DNA of 37,197 nucleotides from Bacteroidota bacterium. Its GTDB lineage: Bacteria > Bacteroidota > Bacteroidia > JABEUT01. Under the pieces are notes generated by a model, which worked only from the letters and a program-made list of their open reading frames with translations, had not been told where the DNA came from and ran no database searches. The translations under genes and the position numbers were made by a program. Of the stretch, positions 17,691 to 25,786 are shown piece by piece (the stretch's first letter is position 1; every line of letters begins with the position of its first letter). Location: contig JAKAOA010000012.1 in NCBI GenBank assembly GCA_021823405.1, positions 1 through 37,197 of the forward strand, read 5' to 3'.

Positions 17691-17716
17691 AATAGATAAC
17701 CGGCTGCTTAAATCAA

Positions 17717-18244
17717 TTACTGATTAGCCGGCTTTTGAGCTTGAATAATTGCATTCACCTGCGACCAGTTCTTCCAGTTAGTGCCCGGATGCTGTTTCAT
17801 TACGGATGATGCTATATCCACAATCTTTATCTCGCAATTGGCAGAATAATATGTGTTCGGGTCGGGGTAATTAGGCGGTACAAACCCGTTATTATCTGAC
17901 CAAACAACATCAACCAAATTTAAACTTGTAATATAATTCATTGAATAAGCGCCAACAGTAAAAGGCAGTGCCTCAAACGAATTGCCACCGTCAATGCTCA
18001 TGAACACCTCCGTAGCGCCATAGGTCAAGATATTAGCATTCAGGTTATTGTCAGTTAAATCAGCATAATAGGTGCTTGACCCAGCCGACCAGGGATTAAT
18101 TGTCCATGAGGTTGGCAAAACATTGGCGTTGCCATTTAAACCCGCCGGACCCATTGGACCTGAAGGACCTGCCGGACCTTCGCATGAACAGAGTAGCAGA
18201 GTTATCCCTACAGTTAATGTAAAAAGCGCTCTTGATGGTGTCAT
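17717..18244 (-). CDS. Collagen-like lipoprotein, paralogue 2
   Basis: This 175-residue protein has a signal peptide and lipobox LCSC (Cys21), five to six Gly-X-Y triplets (GPAGPSGPMGPAGLNG), and a C-terminal domain related to the neighbouring lipoprotein, including NTYYSANCEIKIVDI and HPGTNWKNW. The two genes look like an old tandem duplication, since only the architecture and scattered motifs are shared. It has its own -7 promoter element (TACTTTTG) and a good terminator downstream. It is probably anchored to the outer membrane; the ligand is unknown. Confidence 0.82.
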   Translation of the reverse strand: MTPSRALFTLTVGITLLLCSCEGPAGPSGPMGPAGLNGNANVLPTSWTINPWSAGSSTYYADLTDNNLNANILTYGATEVFMSIDGGNSFEALPFTVGAYSMNYITSLNLVDVVWSDNNGFVPPNYPDPNTYYSANCEIKIVDIASSVMKQHPGTNWKNWSQVNAIIQAQKPANQ

Positions 18245-18281
18245 AATAATTTATTTGTTAGGATTTCTATTAAAACTGTTG

Positions 18282-18289
18282 CAAAAGTA
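18282..18289 (-). promoter_or_regulatory. Candidate -7 promoter element for collagen-like paralogue 2
   Basis: The minus strand reads TACTTTTG, which fits TAnnTTTG, 37 nt upstream of the ATG. Confidence 0.5.
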
Positions 18290-18333
18290 AAAAAATATGT
18301 TGAATACTCAATCATCATCGGCTCAAATTGATT

Positions 18334-18341
18334 TATATTTG
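18334..18341 (+). promoter_or_regulatory. Candidate -7 promoter element for the 18394-19560 operon
   Basis: TATATTTG is a full match to TAnnTTTG, 52 nt upstream of the first ATG. Confidence 0.55.
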
Positions 18342-18393
18342 TAAAAAAGTAACGAAGGGTATGACTGAATTTAAGTCATAAGGTTTAATATTT

Positions 18394-19137
18394 ATGAATG
18401 ACAAAAATTTATTTTTCTTTAAACGATTACCTCTCTTCTGTGCACTGGCATGTATAAATTATTCTCTTTTTGGGCAGTCAGCCATTATGGTAAACGGTAA
18501 GGTGGTCGATCGCGACGGATTTTCATCATCACTTGTTCACACCATGATAGTTGACCAGAATAACGGTTCGGGTAGTTTTGCAAATTCTGATGGAACATTC
18601 TCCATATCCATGCAACGCAACGACACCCTTCTTATCACCGCCCGCGATTATCAGATTAAGAAAATCTGCTTTCGCGACTCCCTGCCGAAAAGCAGTTACC
18701 GAATTCTTGTACACCTCGACAGTATCCATTACGAACTGAACGAGGTTACCATACACCCTACCCCAAACTTGAAAGAAATTCATAAAGACATTAATACTTT
18801 AGGGATAAGAAATACAGATACCTACAAGGATGCCTCACTCGAGAGCCCCGTTACTTTACTTTATGAACGGTTCAGCAGAATTGAACAATCAAAAAGAAAA
18901 GTAGCCGAGATGGAGGACGAAGACCATAGACGGCAGGTATTGAAAGACCTTTTTCATCTCTATATAAAATATGACATCATCAACCTTTCCGACAAGGATT
19001 TTGACGACTTCATAGATTATCTTAACCTAAACGACGAATTCCTTAGAAAATCGACCGACTATGAGTTGGTAATGTACATCAAACAGCGCTATCAGTCCTA
19101 TATGAGGGATTTCGGCGGCGATTACAACACAAAATAA
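18394..19137 (+). CDS. Secreted protein with carboxypeptidase-regulatory-like domain
   Basis: This 247-residue protein has a signal peptide ending in YSLFGQS. A domain at about 35-125 resembles the CarboxypepD_reg-like beta-sandwich common in Bacteroidota (VNGKVVDRDGFSSS, GSFANSDGTFSISMQRNDTLLITARDYQ). A charged helical region follows (about 150-240) with no recognised fold. The beta-sandwich usually precedes TonB-dependent receptors, but here no barrel follows. The next gene starts 6 nt after the stop, so the two form an operon of exported or periplasmic proteins of unknown role. Confidence 0.75.
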   Translation: MNDKNLFFFKRLPLFCALACINYSLFGQSAIMVNGKVVDRDGFSSSLVHTMIVDQNNGSGSFANSDGTFSISMQRNDTLLITARDYQIKKICFRDSLPKSSYRILVHLDSIHYELNEVTIHPTPNLKEIHKDINTLGIRNTDTYKDASLESPVTLLYERFSRIEQSKRKVAEMEDEDHRRQVLKDLFHLYIKYDIINLSDKDFDDFIDYLNLNDEFLRKSTDYELVMYIKQRYQSYMRDFGGDYNTK

Positions 19138-19143
19138 GCGCCT

Positions 19144-19560
19144 ATGGGAAGAATTCCATTATCATTGTCGCTCTTATTTTTAAACACATTATTTTGCGCC
19201 GGACAATTTCACAAACGGACCTTTAAATTATCCGATACTACAGGGCTTGCCGGCATCGAAGCGAGGATAGGCGACTTTAAACTGGTGCTTAAGGATGACT
19301 CCGATAAAATGGCAACGCTTACAAACTTAGACAATATTAAGATTCTTACCAATATCCATTTGGCGATAGGCGATACGCTTCTCAATCATATATCGAAAAT
19401 CTTCGACGGTTACAACACCCTTCACCCCGACCAGGGGCAGGCGATTAAAGACATCTGCGACCTTTCGGAAAACATCCTTGGAACCAAAAGTTTGACAAAA
19501 GCAAAAAAGTACAATCAGCTTATTGAAAAGGAATATAGCAAGTTGGTGAATGCCAAATGA
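19144..19560 (+). CDS. Unknown small secreted protein
   Basis: This 138-residue protein has a signal peptide (hydrophobic 5-18, cleavage near FCAGQ). A helical, Lys/Asp-rich mature part follows (NIHLAIGDTLLNHISKIFDGY, LIEKEYSKLVNAK). I do not recognise the family. It lies 6 nt after the preceding secreted protein and is presumably co-transcribed and functionally linked with it. tRNA-Asp follows about 140 nt later from its own promoter. Confidence 0.7.
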   Translation: MGRIPLSLSLLFLNTLFCAGQFHKRTFKLSDTTGLAGIEARIGDFKLVLKDDSDKMATLTNLDNIKILTNIHLAIGDTLLNHISKIFDGYNTLHPDQGQAIKDICDLSENILGTKSLTKAKKYNQLIEKEYSKLVNAK

Positions 19561-19674
19561 GAATCGGTCAGATACTCGGCCTACCCGAACGATAATAAAA
19601 GCAGAAAATATCGGCTACCATACTGTCTCTCTCACAATCTTTATAAATATATCGAAGGGTAAAGAGATTTTCTA

Positions 19675-19682
19675 TACTTTTG
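19675..19682 (+). promoter_or_regulatory. Candidate -7 promoter element for tRNA-Asp
   Basis: TACTTTTG fits TAnnTTTG and lies 17 nt upstream of the mature tRNA 5' end. Confidence 0.55.
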
Positions 19683-19699
19683 CAACTCTTTGAAAAAAC

Positions 19700-19773
19700 G
19701 GTCTGGTAGTTCAGCTGGTTAGAATGCCTGCCTGTCACGCAGGAGGTCACGGGTTCGAGTCCCGTCCAGACCG
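19700..19773 (+). tRNA. tRNA-Asp(GTC)
   Basis: This is a 74-nt cloverleaf. The acceptor stem GGTCTGG pairs with CCAGACC, with G73 as discriminator. The D arm is TTCAGCTGGTTAGAA and the anticodon stem CCTGC/GCAGG encloses loop CTGTCAC, giving anticodon GTC. The T arm is GGGTTCGAGTCCC. CCA is not encoded. It is followed 16 nt later by an intrinsic terminator. Confidence 0.97.
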
Positions 19774-20087
19774 CAAATAAAACAAATTAAACCCTTGTAA
19801 ATGTATAACCTACAAGGGTTTTTGCATTTTACTGTGTCGAATTTGAAGTAAAAAGTGGGTAATTTCAGAGTTATGCCAAAACTAAAAAACCAGCCGCCGC
19901 CCTCCTATACTGGTTTAAATAGAATTTAAAATATTGAGATTTGTAATCTGTAATGGACAATCCTTTCTCACTTTGCAAATGATGAGGCAGAAAGTGAACT
20001 TAAACCTGTTCCGCCTTGTTTATTCACCCATATATCTGCCATAACGCTAATCCCACACAAAATGACAAGGTAGATTATTATTCCATT
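19774..20087. other. Intergenic region tRNA-Asp to glycosyltransferase
   Basis: Apart from the terminator at 19790-19823, I see no gene, repeat or convincing regulatory motif here. tRNA 3' flanks are common integration sites, but no integrase and no duplicated tRNA end is visible in the window. Confidence 0.6.
19790..19823 (+). terminator. Intrinsic terminator after tRNA-Asp
   Basis: A perfect 10-bp stem AACCCTTGTA/TACAAGGGTT encloses an 11-nt loop and is followed directly by TTT. It is a strong candidate for the end of the tRNA-Asp transcript. Confidence 0.85.
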
Positions 20088-21788
20088 TTAATACTTCATC
20101 AGAACATACTCGTTTGTAGCGCTTATGCGTGTGGCAGGATTAAGAAAACGCGCGGTGAGCAGTGATACAGTGAAATTCCTGTATCTGCGCACAACTTTAA
20201 TGTCAGGGTGGAGATTTAATACCGACTGCGCATTAGCTGAATCGGCAAAAATAAAGGTGTGCCCTTTTATCAAATTACTGGAAATAGAATTGTCATCAAT
20301 ATCTTCGGAAACCGGTATTTTACTGTAGAATGCCATTGTATTTGAGGGATAATCTTTATATATAAGCAAATGCGATTGCAGGTCAGCCAACTTATTCATT
20401 TCCTTTACAGCCTCGGCGCCGGATTCATACCGCAGTACACGGGGATAAAAGACGAATGCAAGTATGAATCCAACTGTGATATAGGTAAGAACAGTGCCAG
20501 AGAACGCCTTGTATCCGTAGCTTATTTTTTTGTTAAAAAAAATATATGCAAACAGAGTTAAAGAAACGGTAATTGGAATATTGAAAAATATATTAGACGG
20601 GAAAATATAATTGATAAGAAGATAGATTGCGGCATAGAGGACTACCATCAGCGCAAAATGAATTCTATATGTAATATTAAAGACACTTACGGCGGATATT
20701 ACTTTTCCTTTGCTTGCCCCTTGATCGGATAAAAAGGGAATTAGGTACTTCGCTGTAATCACCGCCGCCAGAGGATGAATAGCAAATGTATAGTGCGGCA
20801 GCTGATATCGCGAGCGCATGAGAAAGAGTAGAATAAGAACAAATCCGCCAACAGTAATAGCCTCGGTTTTGAGAGCGCCGGCATACTCCTTAATTTTGCT
20901 CCGTATCTCCGATATGAGGGCGACTATAAAAAGGGCTGTCCATGGCAGAAATGTCCATAGAAACGAATGAAGAAGAAAAAAGGTATCGGGATTGTTAGAC
21001 CATGCACTTTCACCTGTGATTCTTCCAAAACTTTGCGTCCAGTAATAAAAACGTAACCCGGAAACGCCCCTTCTACCTTCAAATATCTTTTCAGGATGCA
21101 TATCGAATTGTTCATATAATCCGTAGCTCATCGGCAGGAGGATTATTGCAATTATTAACACACCTATTAGGTATTGCCAGCGCAAAAATGATTTCCATTG
21201 GCGGGTATAAATAAATTGGATAGAGAAAGCGGTAACAGGAATTACGAGCCCGATCGGTCCTTTGGTAATCATTACCAGTCCTATTCCGGCTGCACCAAGC
21301 GCAAGGTTCTTTAGCTTTAAGTTTATATTGTATTCCGCAAGTTGCCACATGGAAAACATTACCCAACCGGTTAGCATGGTATCAATCCGGACATCAAAAC
21401 ACATAAGGAACGCCGCCATGCAGGATGCCATTATCAGCGCTGCTATTTTGCCGGCAAGTTCGCCATAAAATAAACGGGCATACCTATAAGTGGAATAAAT
21501 ACCAAGCGCAAGGCAAAGAACAGAAGGCAGCCGGAAGGACCAATCATGAATGCCGAAAACTTTGAAGGAAAGACAACTCATCCAGAAAACAAGAGGTGGC
21601 TTATCAAGGTAATCGCGTCCATTAAGATGAACTTGCAGGTAGTTTCCTGTCCGGAACATCTCTTTGCTTATATACGCGTATTGGCTCGAATCCAGGTCGA
21701 GCAATGGTAGGTTAATGCAGACAACGCAAATTATAGTAAGCGCTGCTATGGCTGAATAAAAAAATATGTTAAAGTATTTCGGCTGCAC
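20088..21788 (-). CDS. ArnT-like family 39/83 glycosyltransferase (GT-C fold)
   Basis: This 566-residue multi-pass membrane protein has at least ten predicted helices. The N-terminal catalytic loop of the ArnT/PMT superfamily is present: LDLDSSQYAYISKEMFRTGNYL, then RDYLDKPPLVFWMS and WSFRLPSVL. These enzymes move sugars from polyprenyl-phosphate donors to lipid A or other acceptors on the periplasmic side. The start is a GTG at 21788. A histidine kinase and response regulator lie immediately upstream in the same direction, with a 109-nt gap, suggesting regulated envelope modification. The substrate is not deducible. Confidence 0.88.
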   Translation of the reverse strand: MQPKYFNIFFYSAIAALTIICVVCINLPLLDLDSSQYAYISKEMFRTGNYLQVHLNGRDYLDKPPLVFWMSCLSFKVFGIHDWSFRLPSVLCLALGIYSTYRYARLFYGELAGKIAALIMASCMAAFLMCFDVRIDTMLTGWVMFSMWQLAEYNINLKLKNLALGAAGIGLVMITKGPIGLVIPVTAFSIQFIYTRQWKSFLRWQYLIGVLIIAIILLPMSYGLYEQFDMHPEKIFEGRRGVSGLRFYYWTQSFGRITGESAWSNNPDTFFLLHSFLWTFLPWTALFIVALISEIRSKIKEYAGALKTEAITVGGFVLILLFLMRSRYQLPHYTFAIHPLAAVITAKYLIPFLSDQGASKGKVISAVSVFNITYRIHFALMVVLYAAIYLLINYIFPSNIFFNIPITVSLTLFAYIFFNKKISYGYKAFSGTVLTYITVGFILAFVFYPRVLRYESGAEAVKEMNKLADLQSHLLIYKDYPSNTMAFYSKIPVSEDIDDNSISSNLIKGHTFIFADSANAQSVLNLHPDIKVVRRYRNFTVSLLTARFLNPATRISATNEYVLMKY

Positions 21789-21897
21789 GGGTTATTAAAT
21801 ATCGTGTAGACATATATGATTCGGAGTCATGAATGGGGAATTGACCCGCAGCATTAACATTACAAAATTATGAATTATTTAAGAGCGGAGGTACATA

Positions 21898-23217
21898 TCA
21901 ATTTAGGTGAAAACTGACCGTAAATTTCGACCCTTTACCAGGTTCCGACTCTGCACTTACTTCGGCTCCATGGAATTCGGCAATAGTTTTCACCATAGGC
22001 AGCCCCAGTCCATAGCTCTCTTCGCCCGAAGCATTGAACTTCTTAAACCTGTGAAATATCGACCGTAAATTTTCAGGGGCTATGCCGATGCCGGTGTCCT
22101 GTATGCTCACTTCATACGCACTCGCTGTTCTATTGGTTTCTATAAGAATGGAGCCGTTCGGTTTGTTGTATTTTACTGCATTATTCACCAGATTGAAGAA
22201 CATAGTGAATAAAAGCGACCGGTTGCATGGCGATAAAATATAATCGGGTCCCGGCGCTAATGAAACAGTAAGATTTTTCTCTATAAGGCGGTCTTCTATT
22301 TCTTCCGTTACTTCATTCAATATTTCCCGTACATGCGCCGTATCTTCTTTAGGGGGCTGATTATTTTCAATTTGCGATATGAGCAGGAGTGAACGTATGA
22401 TTTGTTTTAGGCGTCCTAGAGTATGCTGCGATTCTATAATTTTCATCTGCGCCTCGTCGTCAAGATTACCCTTCGCGAGCATATTCTCCAGTCGCGTCTG
22501 TAAGATAGATATGGGGGTAAGCAATTCGTGCGACACATTGGCTATAAATTCCTTTTCTATGTTAAAGGCATCCTGTATTTTTATCATCATATCACTGATG
22601 GTATTATCCAGATACCTGAAATCGGAGGTGGTAGTGGCAATCGGCTGGAAATTGAATTTTTCCGGATGGCGGGTAGCTGCAAGTTTTGATTCCAGTTTCC
22701 GCAAAGGATAAAAGAGGTATTGAGTTATTCCGAGGTCGAGAATTGCTGTAATAATAATTACGGCGAGCATTATATAAAGCCCCATACGTTTCAGTATCGA
22801 ATTTATATCGCGCGCGTATTGAACGCTCTCACCTATCTCAAGAAGAAATATATCTCCGTTATGATAAAAACAATGTTGAAGAACCCTGCACTGAACAATA
22901 TCTCCCTCAATATCTCTTGGCGAGGTAAAAATGGTGTCTTCTCTGAACTCTTTATCCGGTTCTACCGAAATATAATTTTCCTTGAATATGGTGTAATCCG
23001 AATAAGTACTATCTGCCGCTATTTTCGACATAAACTCGTTCATGCCGATGCGGGCGACAATATAATCGAAGAACTTGGTCTTCTTTTTTACGAGATTGGA
23101 ATCTACCTGGGTTACAGCTGCTTTATAGATAACGCCCGGCGCAAAAACTAAAAAAGCGGCTACTATCAGAATCCGCGTTACCGAATTAATAAGGGCGAGC
23201 TTGTAATAAAGCTTCAT
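21898..23217 (-). CDS. Sensor histidine kinase
   Basis: This 439-residue protein has membrane helix 1 (about 14-32), an extracytoplasmic sensor domain of about 110 residues, and membrane helix 2 (about 146-168). A linker follows in the HAMP position. The HisKA domain has FIANVSHELLTPIS (phospho-accepting His230), and the HATPase domain has the N box NLVNNAVKYNKP, G1 QDTGIGI and G2 YGLGLPMV. The sensor region has two Cys (VQCRVLQHC). It lies 6 nt after the response regulator, forming a classical two-component pair. The signal is unknown. Confidence 0.95.
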   Translation of the reverse strand: MKLYYKLALINSVTRILIVAAFLVFAPGVIYKAAVTQVDSNLVKKKTKFFDYIVARIGMNEFMSKIAADSTYSDYTIFKENYISVEPDKEFREDTIFTSPRDIEGDIVQCRVLQHCFYHNGDIFLLEIGESVQYARDINSILKRMGLYIMLAVIIITAILDLGITQYLFYPLRKLESKLAATRHPEKFNFQPIATTTSDFRYLDNTISDMMIKIQDAFNIEKEFIANVSHELLTPISILQTRLENMLAKGNLDDEAQMKIIESQHTLGRLKQIIRSLLLISQIENNQPPKEDTAHVREILNEVTEEIEDRLIEKNLTVSLAPGPDYILSPCNRSLLFTMFFNLVNNAVKYNKPNGSILIETNRTASAYEVSIQDTGIGIAPENLRSIFHRFKKFNASGEESYGLGLPMVKTIAEFHGAEVSAESEPGKGSKFTVSFHLN

Positions 23218-23223
23218 TCCTTT

Positions 23224-23904
23224 TTATTGCGATAAATTAACTCTATAGCCAATTCCTCTGACGGTCTCCAGCCAGTCCATACTCGCAAACTGTGACATTT
23301 TTTTTCGCAGGTTTTTTATATGAACATCAACATAATTGGAATCATAGTCCGCCTCAAGACCGTTCTCCCAAATATGTTCGGTAAGCTGTACGCGGGTTAC
23401 TACACGGCTCTTGTTAATAACCAGATACTGGAGTATGTCGAACTCCTTTTTAGTAAGACCGATAATCTGGTTTTTGAACAAAACCGACCTGTTTGTCAAG
23501 TCAATTTGAAAGTCGCCTATCTCTGTAACACTCTTCTTAATGCCATGTTTACGCCTTACGATCGCCTGCATGCGAGACGAAAGTTCGAGAAGGGAAAATG
23601 GTTTCGCAAGGTAGTCGTCGGCGCCCATATCGAGCCCCTTTACCTTATCGCCGGTGCTGCCACGGGCTGTAAGTATTATTACAGCTGCTTCCTGGTTCGC
23701 CTCCTTGGCCTCCTTCAGTAGGTCGAGCCCTTCGTAATCAGGTAAACCGAGGTCGAGGAGCATGAAATCGTAAGGATTCACAAAAACTTTCTCCGATGCT
23801 TCTTTACCCGTGTGGGCTACATCGCATACATATCCCTCATCCTTCAGGAATGTTGCCATCTCTTTGGCAAGCGATTTCTCATCTTCTACAATCAATACGT
23901 TCAT
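23224..23904 (-). CDS. OmpR/PhoB-type response regulator
   Basis: This 226-residue protein has a receiver domain with the acidic pocket VEDE, the phospho-acceptor Asp51 in LLDLGLPD, Thr in LTARG and Lys101 in DYLAKPF. A C-terminal winged-helix domain includes LTKKEFDILQYLVINKSRVVTR and VDVHIKNLRKKM with ETVRGIGYR. It is the cognate regulator of the histidine kinase encoded 6 nt downstream and possibly of the glycosyltransferase beyond. A -7-like TATCTTTA (last base off consensus) lies about 28 nt upstream. Confidence 0.96.
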   Translation of the reverse strand: MNVLIVEDEKSLAKEMATFLKDEGYVCDVAHTGKEASEKVFVNPYDFMLLDLGLPDYEGLDLLKEAKEANQEAAVIILTARGSTGDKVKGLDMGADDYLAKPFSLLELSSRMQAIVRRKHGIKKSVTEIGDFQIDLTNRSVLFKNQIIGLTKKEFDILQYLVINKSRVVTRVQLTEHIWENGLEADYDSNYVDVHIKNLRKKMSQFASMDWLETVRGIGYRVNLSQ

Positions 23905-24341
23905 AACAGGCTATTCGGCTCTAAATAGAAGGTAAAGATAAACAATCGCCCGATTTGAAACCTTTCTGCCGGTAATACTGATATGCCTCTGCTTTCCAAA
24001 TGGCGGACATTAGCGTTTATAAGGCGATTAATGGCATCCATCAGCAGCAGGACTTGTATAAGGAGCCGCAACTAATGCCTTGACATGGACGCTCTTTAAC
24101 AATACCACAAAGAATACACTTAACCCCTTGAAACTCTAATTCTGATTGGCCGACTTTCGGGAAACTTACAGTACAATTTCAGATTTTGATAGTATAACTT
24201 CCTTTTTTTTAAAGCATTCATTTTTATTCTTTTCTTTCGTTTAGCTTGGCTTAACACGTCATTTTATGGTGCGAGTAGATGATAGGGTAATTTTGTTCAT
24301 AATTAATTTAACTTAATATAAATTATGTAATATAAAATGTA

Positions 24342-24349
24342 TATATTTG
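24342..24349 (+). promoter_or_regulatory. Candidate -7 promoter element for the HTH gene
   Basis: TATATTTG is a full match to TAnnTTTG, 83 nt upstream of the ATG at 24433; the leader contains the short direct repeat at 24379-24412. Confidence 0.5.
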
Positions 24350-24378
24350 ATTTCAGAATCAAGGATTGAGAAGTTACA

Positions 24379-24412
24379 AATTACGAAACCCGAATTACGA
24401 ATTACGAAACCC
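24379..24412 (+). repeat. Short direct repeat in the leader of the HTH gene
   Basis: AATTACGAAACCC occurs at 24379-24391 and 24400-24412, with a partial third unit (AATTACGA) between them. It is a simple low-complexity repeat; no function is evident. Confidence 0.6.
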
Positions 24413-24432
24413 CAAAAAACATCTAAACCATT

Positions 24433-24876
24433 ATGAACCAACAAGACAGTTCCGGAACGGAGAAGTACGAAAACGAACGCACAGTGCAAAGCACTGCGGA
24501 GGAGTGGAAGTTTACCGAGCCCAAAAAAGCGCTAATGATAGAACTTCTTAAGAAATCCTTGGGTGTGGTATCGCTGGCAGCCGAACAGGCAGGGATAGGC
24601 AGACGCACCCACTATAACTGGATTCATACCGACGAACTATATAAAGCCGCCGTTCAAAGTATCAACGAAACAACTCTCGACATGGCAGAATCCAAACTCT
24701 TCGAATACATTAAGCAGAGCGATTTCAAAGCCATCACCTTCCTGCTGCGCTTTAAGGGCAAGTCGAGGGGCTATACCCTGCACAACGAGAACGATATGGA
24801 GAAAAATATAGTCAACTACATTTTTAAGAATCGGGAGAGCTTTGAAGCGTTAATGAAAACTAAATCAAACCCGTAA
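24433..24876 (+). CDS. Orphan terminase-small-subunit-like HTH protein
   Basis: In this 147-residue protein, residues about 30-65 form a homeodomain-like helix-turn-helix (MIELLKKSLGVVSLAAEQAG followed by IGRRTHYNWIHTDELY). A helical segment follows that is typical of phage terminase small subunits (DMAESKLFEYIKQSDFKAIT, then FLLRFKGKSRGY). No large terminase, portal or capsid gene is nearby, so this is not part of a prophage in the window. Such solitary copies are widespread in Bacteroidota; whether they are phage relics or domesticated DNA-binding proteins is unknown. A small inverted-repeat element lies 2 nt after the stop codon. Confidence 0.75.
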   Translation: MNQQDSSGTEKYENERTVQSTAEEWKFTEPKKALMIELLKKSLGVVSLAAEQAGIGRRTHYNWIHTDELYKAAVQSINETTLDMAESKLFEYIKQSDFKAITFLLRFKGKSRGYTLHNENDMEKNIVNYIFKNRESFEALMKTKSNP

Positions 24877-24878
24877 AA

Positions 24879-24926
24879 ATGGACACTTTTTACCGTGAAC
24901 CTGTGCCAATGTGTGCCATTTTTATA
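24879..24926 (-). repeat. Small inverted-repeat element, copy E3
   Basis: On the minus strand this contains GCACAGGTTCA followed after three bases by TAAAAAGTGTCCA, the same core as the two copies at 31673-31731 and 31759-31817. Its ends ATGGCACA and TGTCCAT pair with one bulged base, as the ends TTTGGACA/TGTCCAAA do in the other copies. It starts 2 nt after the stop of the terminase-small-subunit-like gene. Confidence 0.7.
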
Positions 24927-25059
24927 CGACTCGTACAAGTATTTTACATACGTAAAATCGCTAAGGGGCAGTACAGTTGAGGTGATAGCGAGAACAGCTC
25001 CGGTAGAACATCTGTAAGATTGCTAAATTTACGCATCTTTGTATAATTTTCATAAGACG

Positions 25060-25776
25060 ATGAGAAATACGATTGAAGTTTGTTTTTCGCCCCACTCATT
25101 CCGGCTTTATTCTCACGAGGATAAGCTGGTAGTTATAATTGACGTTCTACGTGCTACAAGCTGTATCTGCACCGCCCTGCATCATGAGGTAGGCAGAATA
25201 CTGCCGGTTGAGTCGATAGCCGAAGCCCGCGAATACCAGAACAGGGGCTTTCTTGTGGCTGCCGAACGCCAGGCGCAAAAGGTGGAGGGTTTTGACTTAG
25301 GTAACTCTCCTTATGAATATATGAAACCTGAACTGCGTGGCAAAATAATAGTATTCACTACCACTAACGGAACCCAGGCGATACGAGCGGCACGCAACTC
25401 GCACAAAATAGCAATTGGTTCCTTTCTGAACCTTTCAGCATTGAGTTTGTGGCTGGTAAAACAACATAATAACATTGTTCTGCTTTGCGCCGGTTGGAAG
25501 GATTTTTTTAACATGGAAGATACCCTCTGCGCAGGAGCCATAATCGACAAACTGGAACGCACCGGTTCGTTCGAGATAAGCGGCGACTCTACACTTGCTG
25601 CAAAGTATCTTTATGAGCGGGCGGGTGACAACCTATACGGATTCCTTGCCGAATCATCGCATTTCAACCGGCTTTCCAAGCTAAATCTCGACAATGAAAT
25701 ACGCTACTGCCTTACTCCCGATGCGGCGCCGGTAGTCCCTGTCCTCGAAGGCAACTACCTGGTAAGAGCAATCTAA
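25060..25776 (+). CDS. comB: ComB-family 2-phosphosulfolactate phosphatase
   Basis: This protein is 238 residues long from the ATG at 25060; the track start at 25039 is an upstream TTG and less likely. Family signatures are VVIIDVLRATSCICTAL (acidic metal site), VAAERQAQKVEGFDLGNSP, FTTTNGTQAIRAA and LLCAGWKDFFNMEDTLCAGAI. ComB removes phosphate from 2-phospho-3-sulfolactate, a step of coenzyme M synthesis in methanogens and of sulfolactate formation in some bacteria. No comA, comC or other sulfonate gene is visible here, so the physiological substrate is uncertain. The next gene starts 10 nt downstream. Confidence 0.9.
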   Translation: MRNTIEVCFSPHSFRLYSHEDKLVVIIDVLRATSCICTALHHEVGRILPVESIAEAREYQNRGFLVAAERQAQKVEGFDLGNSPYEYMKPELRGKIIVFTTTNGTQAIRAARNSHKIAIGSFLNLSALSLWLVKQHNNIVLLCAGWKDFFNMEDTLCAGAIIDKLERTGSFEISGDSTLAAKYLYERAGDNLYGFLAESSHFNRLSKLNLDNEIRYCLTPDAAPVVPVLEGNYLVRAI

Positions 25777-25786
25777 AACATGCTGC

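Larger units (their letters stand above)
23905..24432. other. Intergenic region between response regulator and HTH gene
   Basis: This 528-nt region has no credible ORF. Near its left end is the weak -7-like element of the response regulator. Its right third is very AT-rich and carries a full -7 element TATATTTG (24342-24349) and a short direct repeat (24379-24412). The middle part (about 23960-24290) shows nothing I can name. Confidence 0.6.

Noticed and set aside
19568-19750. Minus-strand 60-codon ORF over tRNA-Asp
   Set aside because: It overlaps the tRNA on the opposite strand and has no coding features.
19790-19823. Integration site at the tRNA-Asp 3' end
   Set aside because: The hairpin is a good terminator, no duplicated tRNA end is seen, and no integrase gene lies within the window.
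24433-24876. Prophage
   Set aside because: Only a terminase-small-subunit-like gene is present; there is no large terminase, portal, capsid, lysis or integrase gene nearby.
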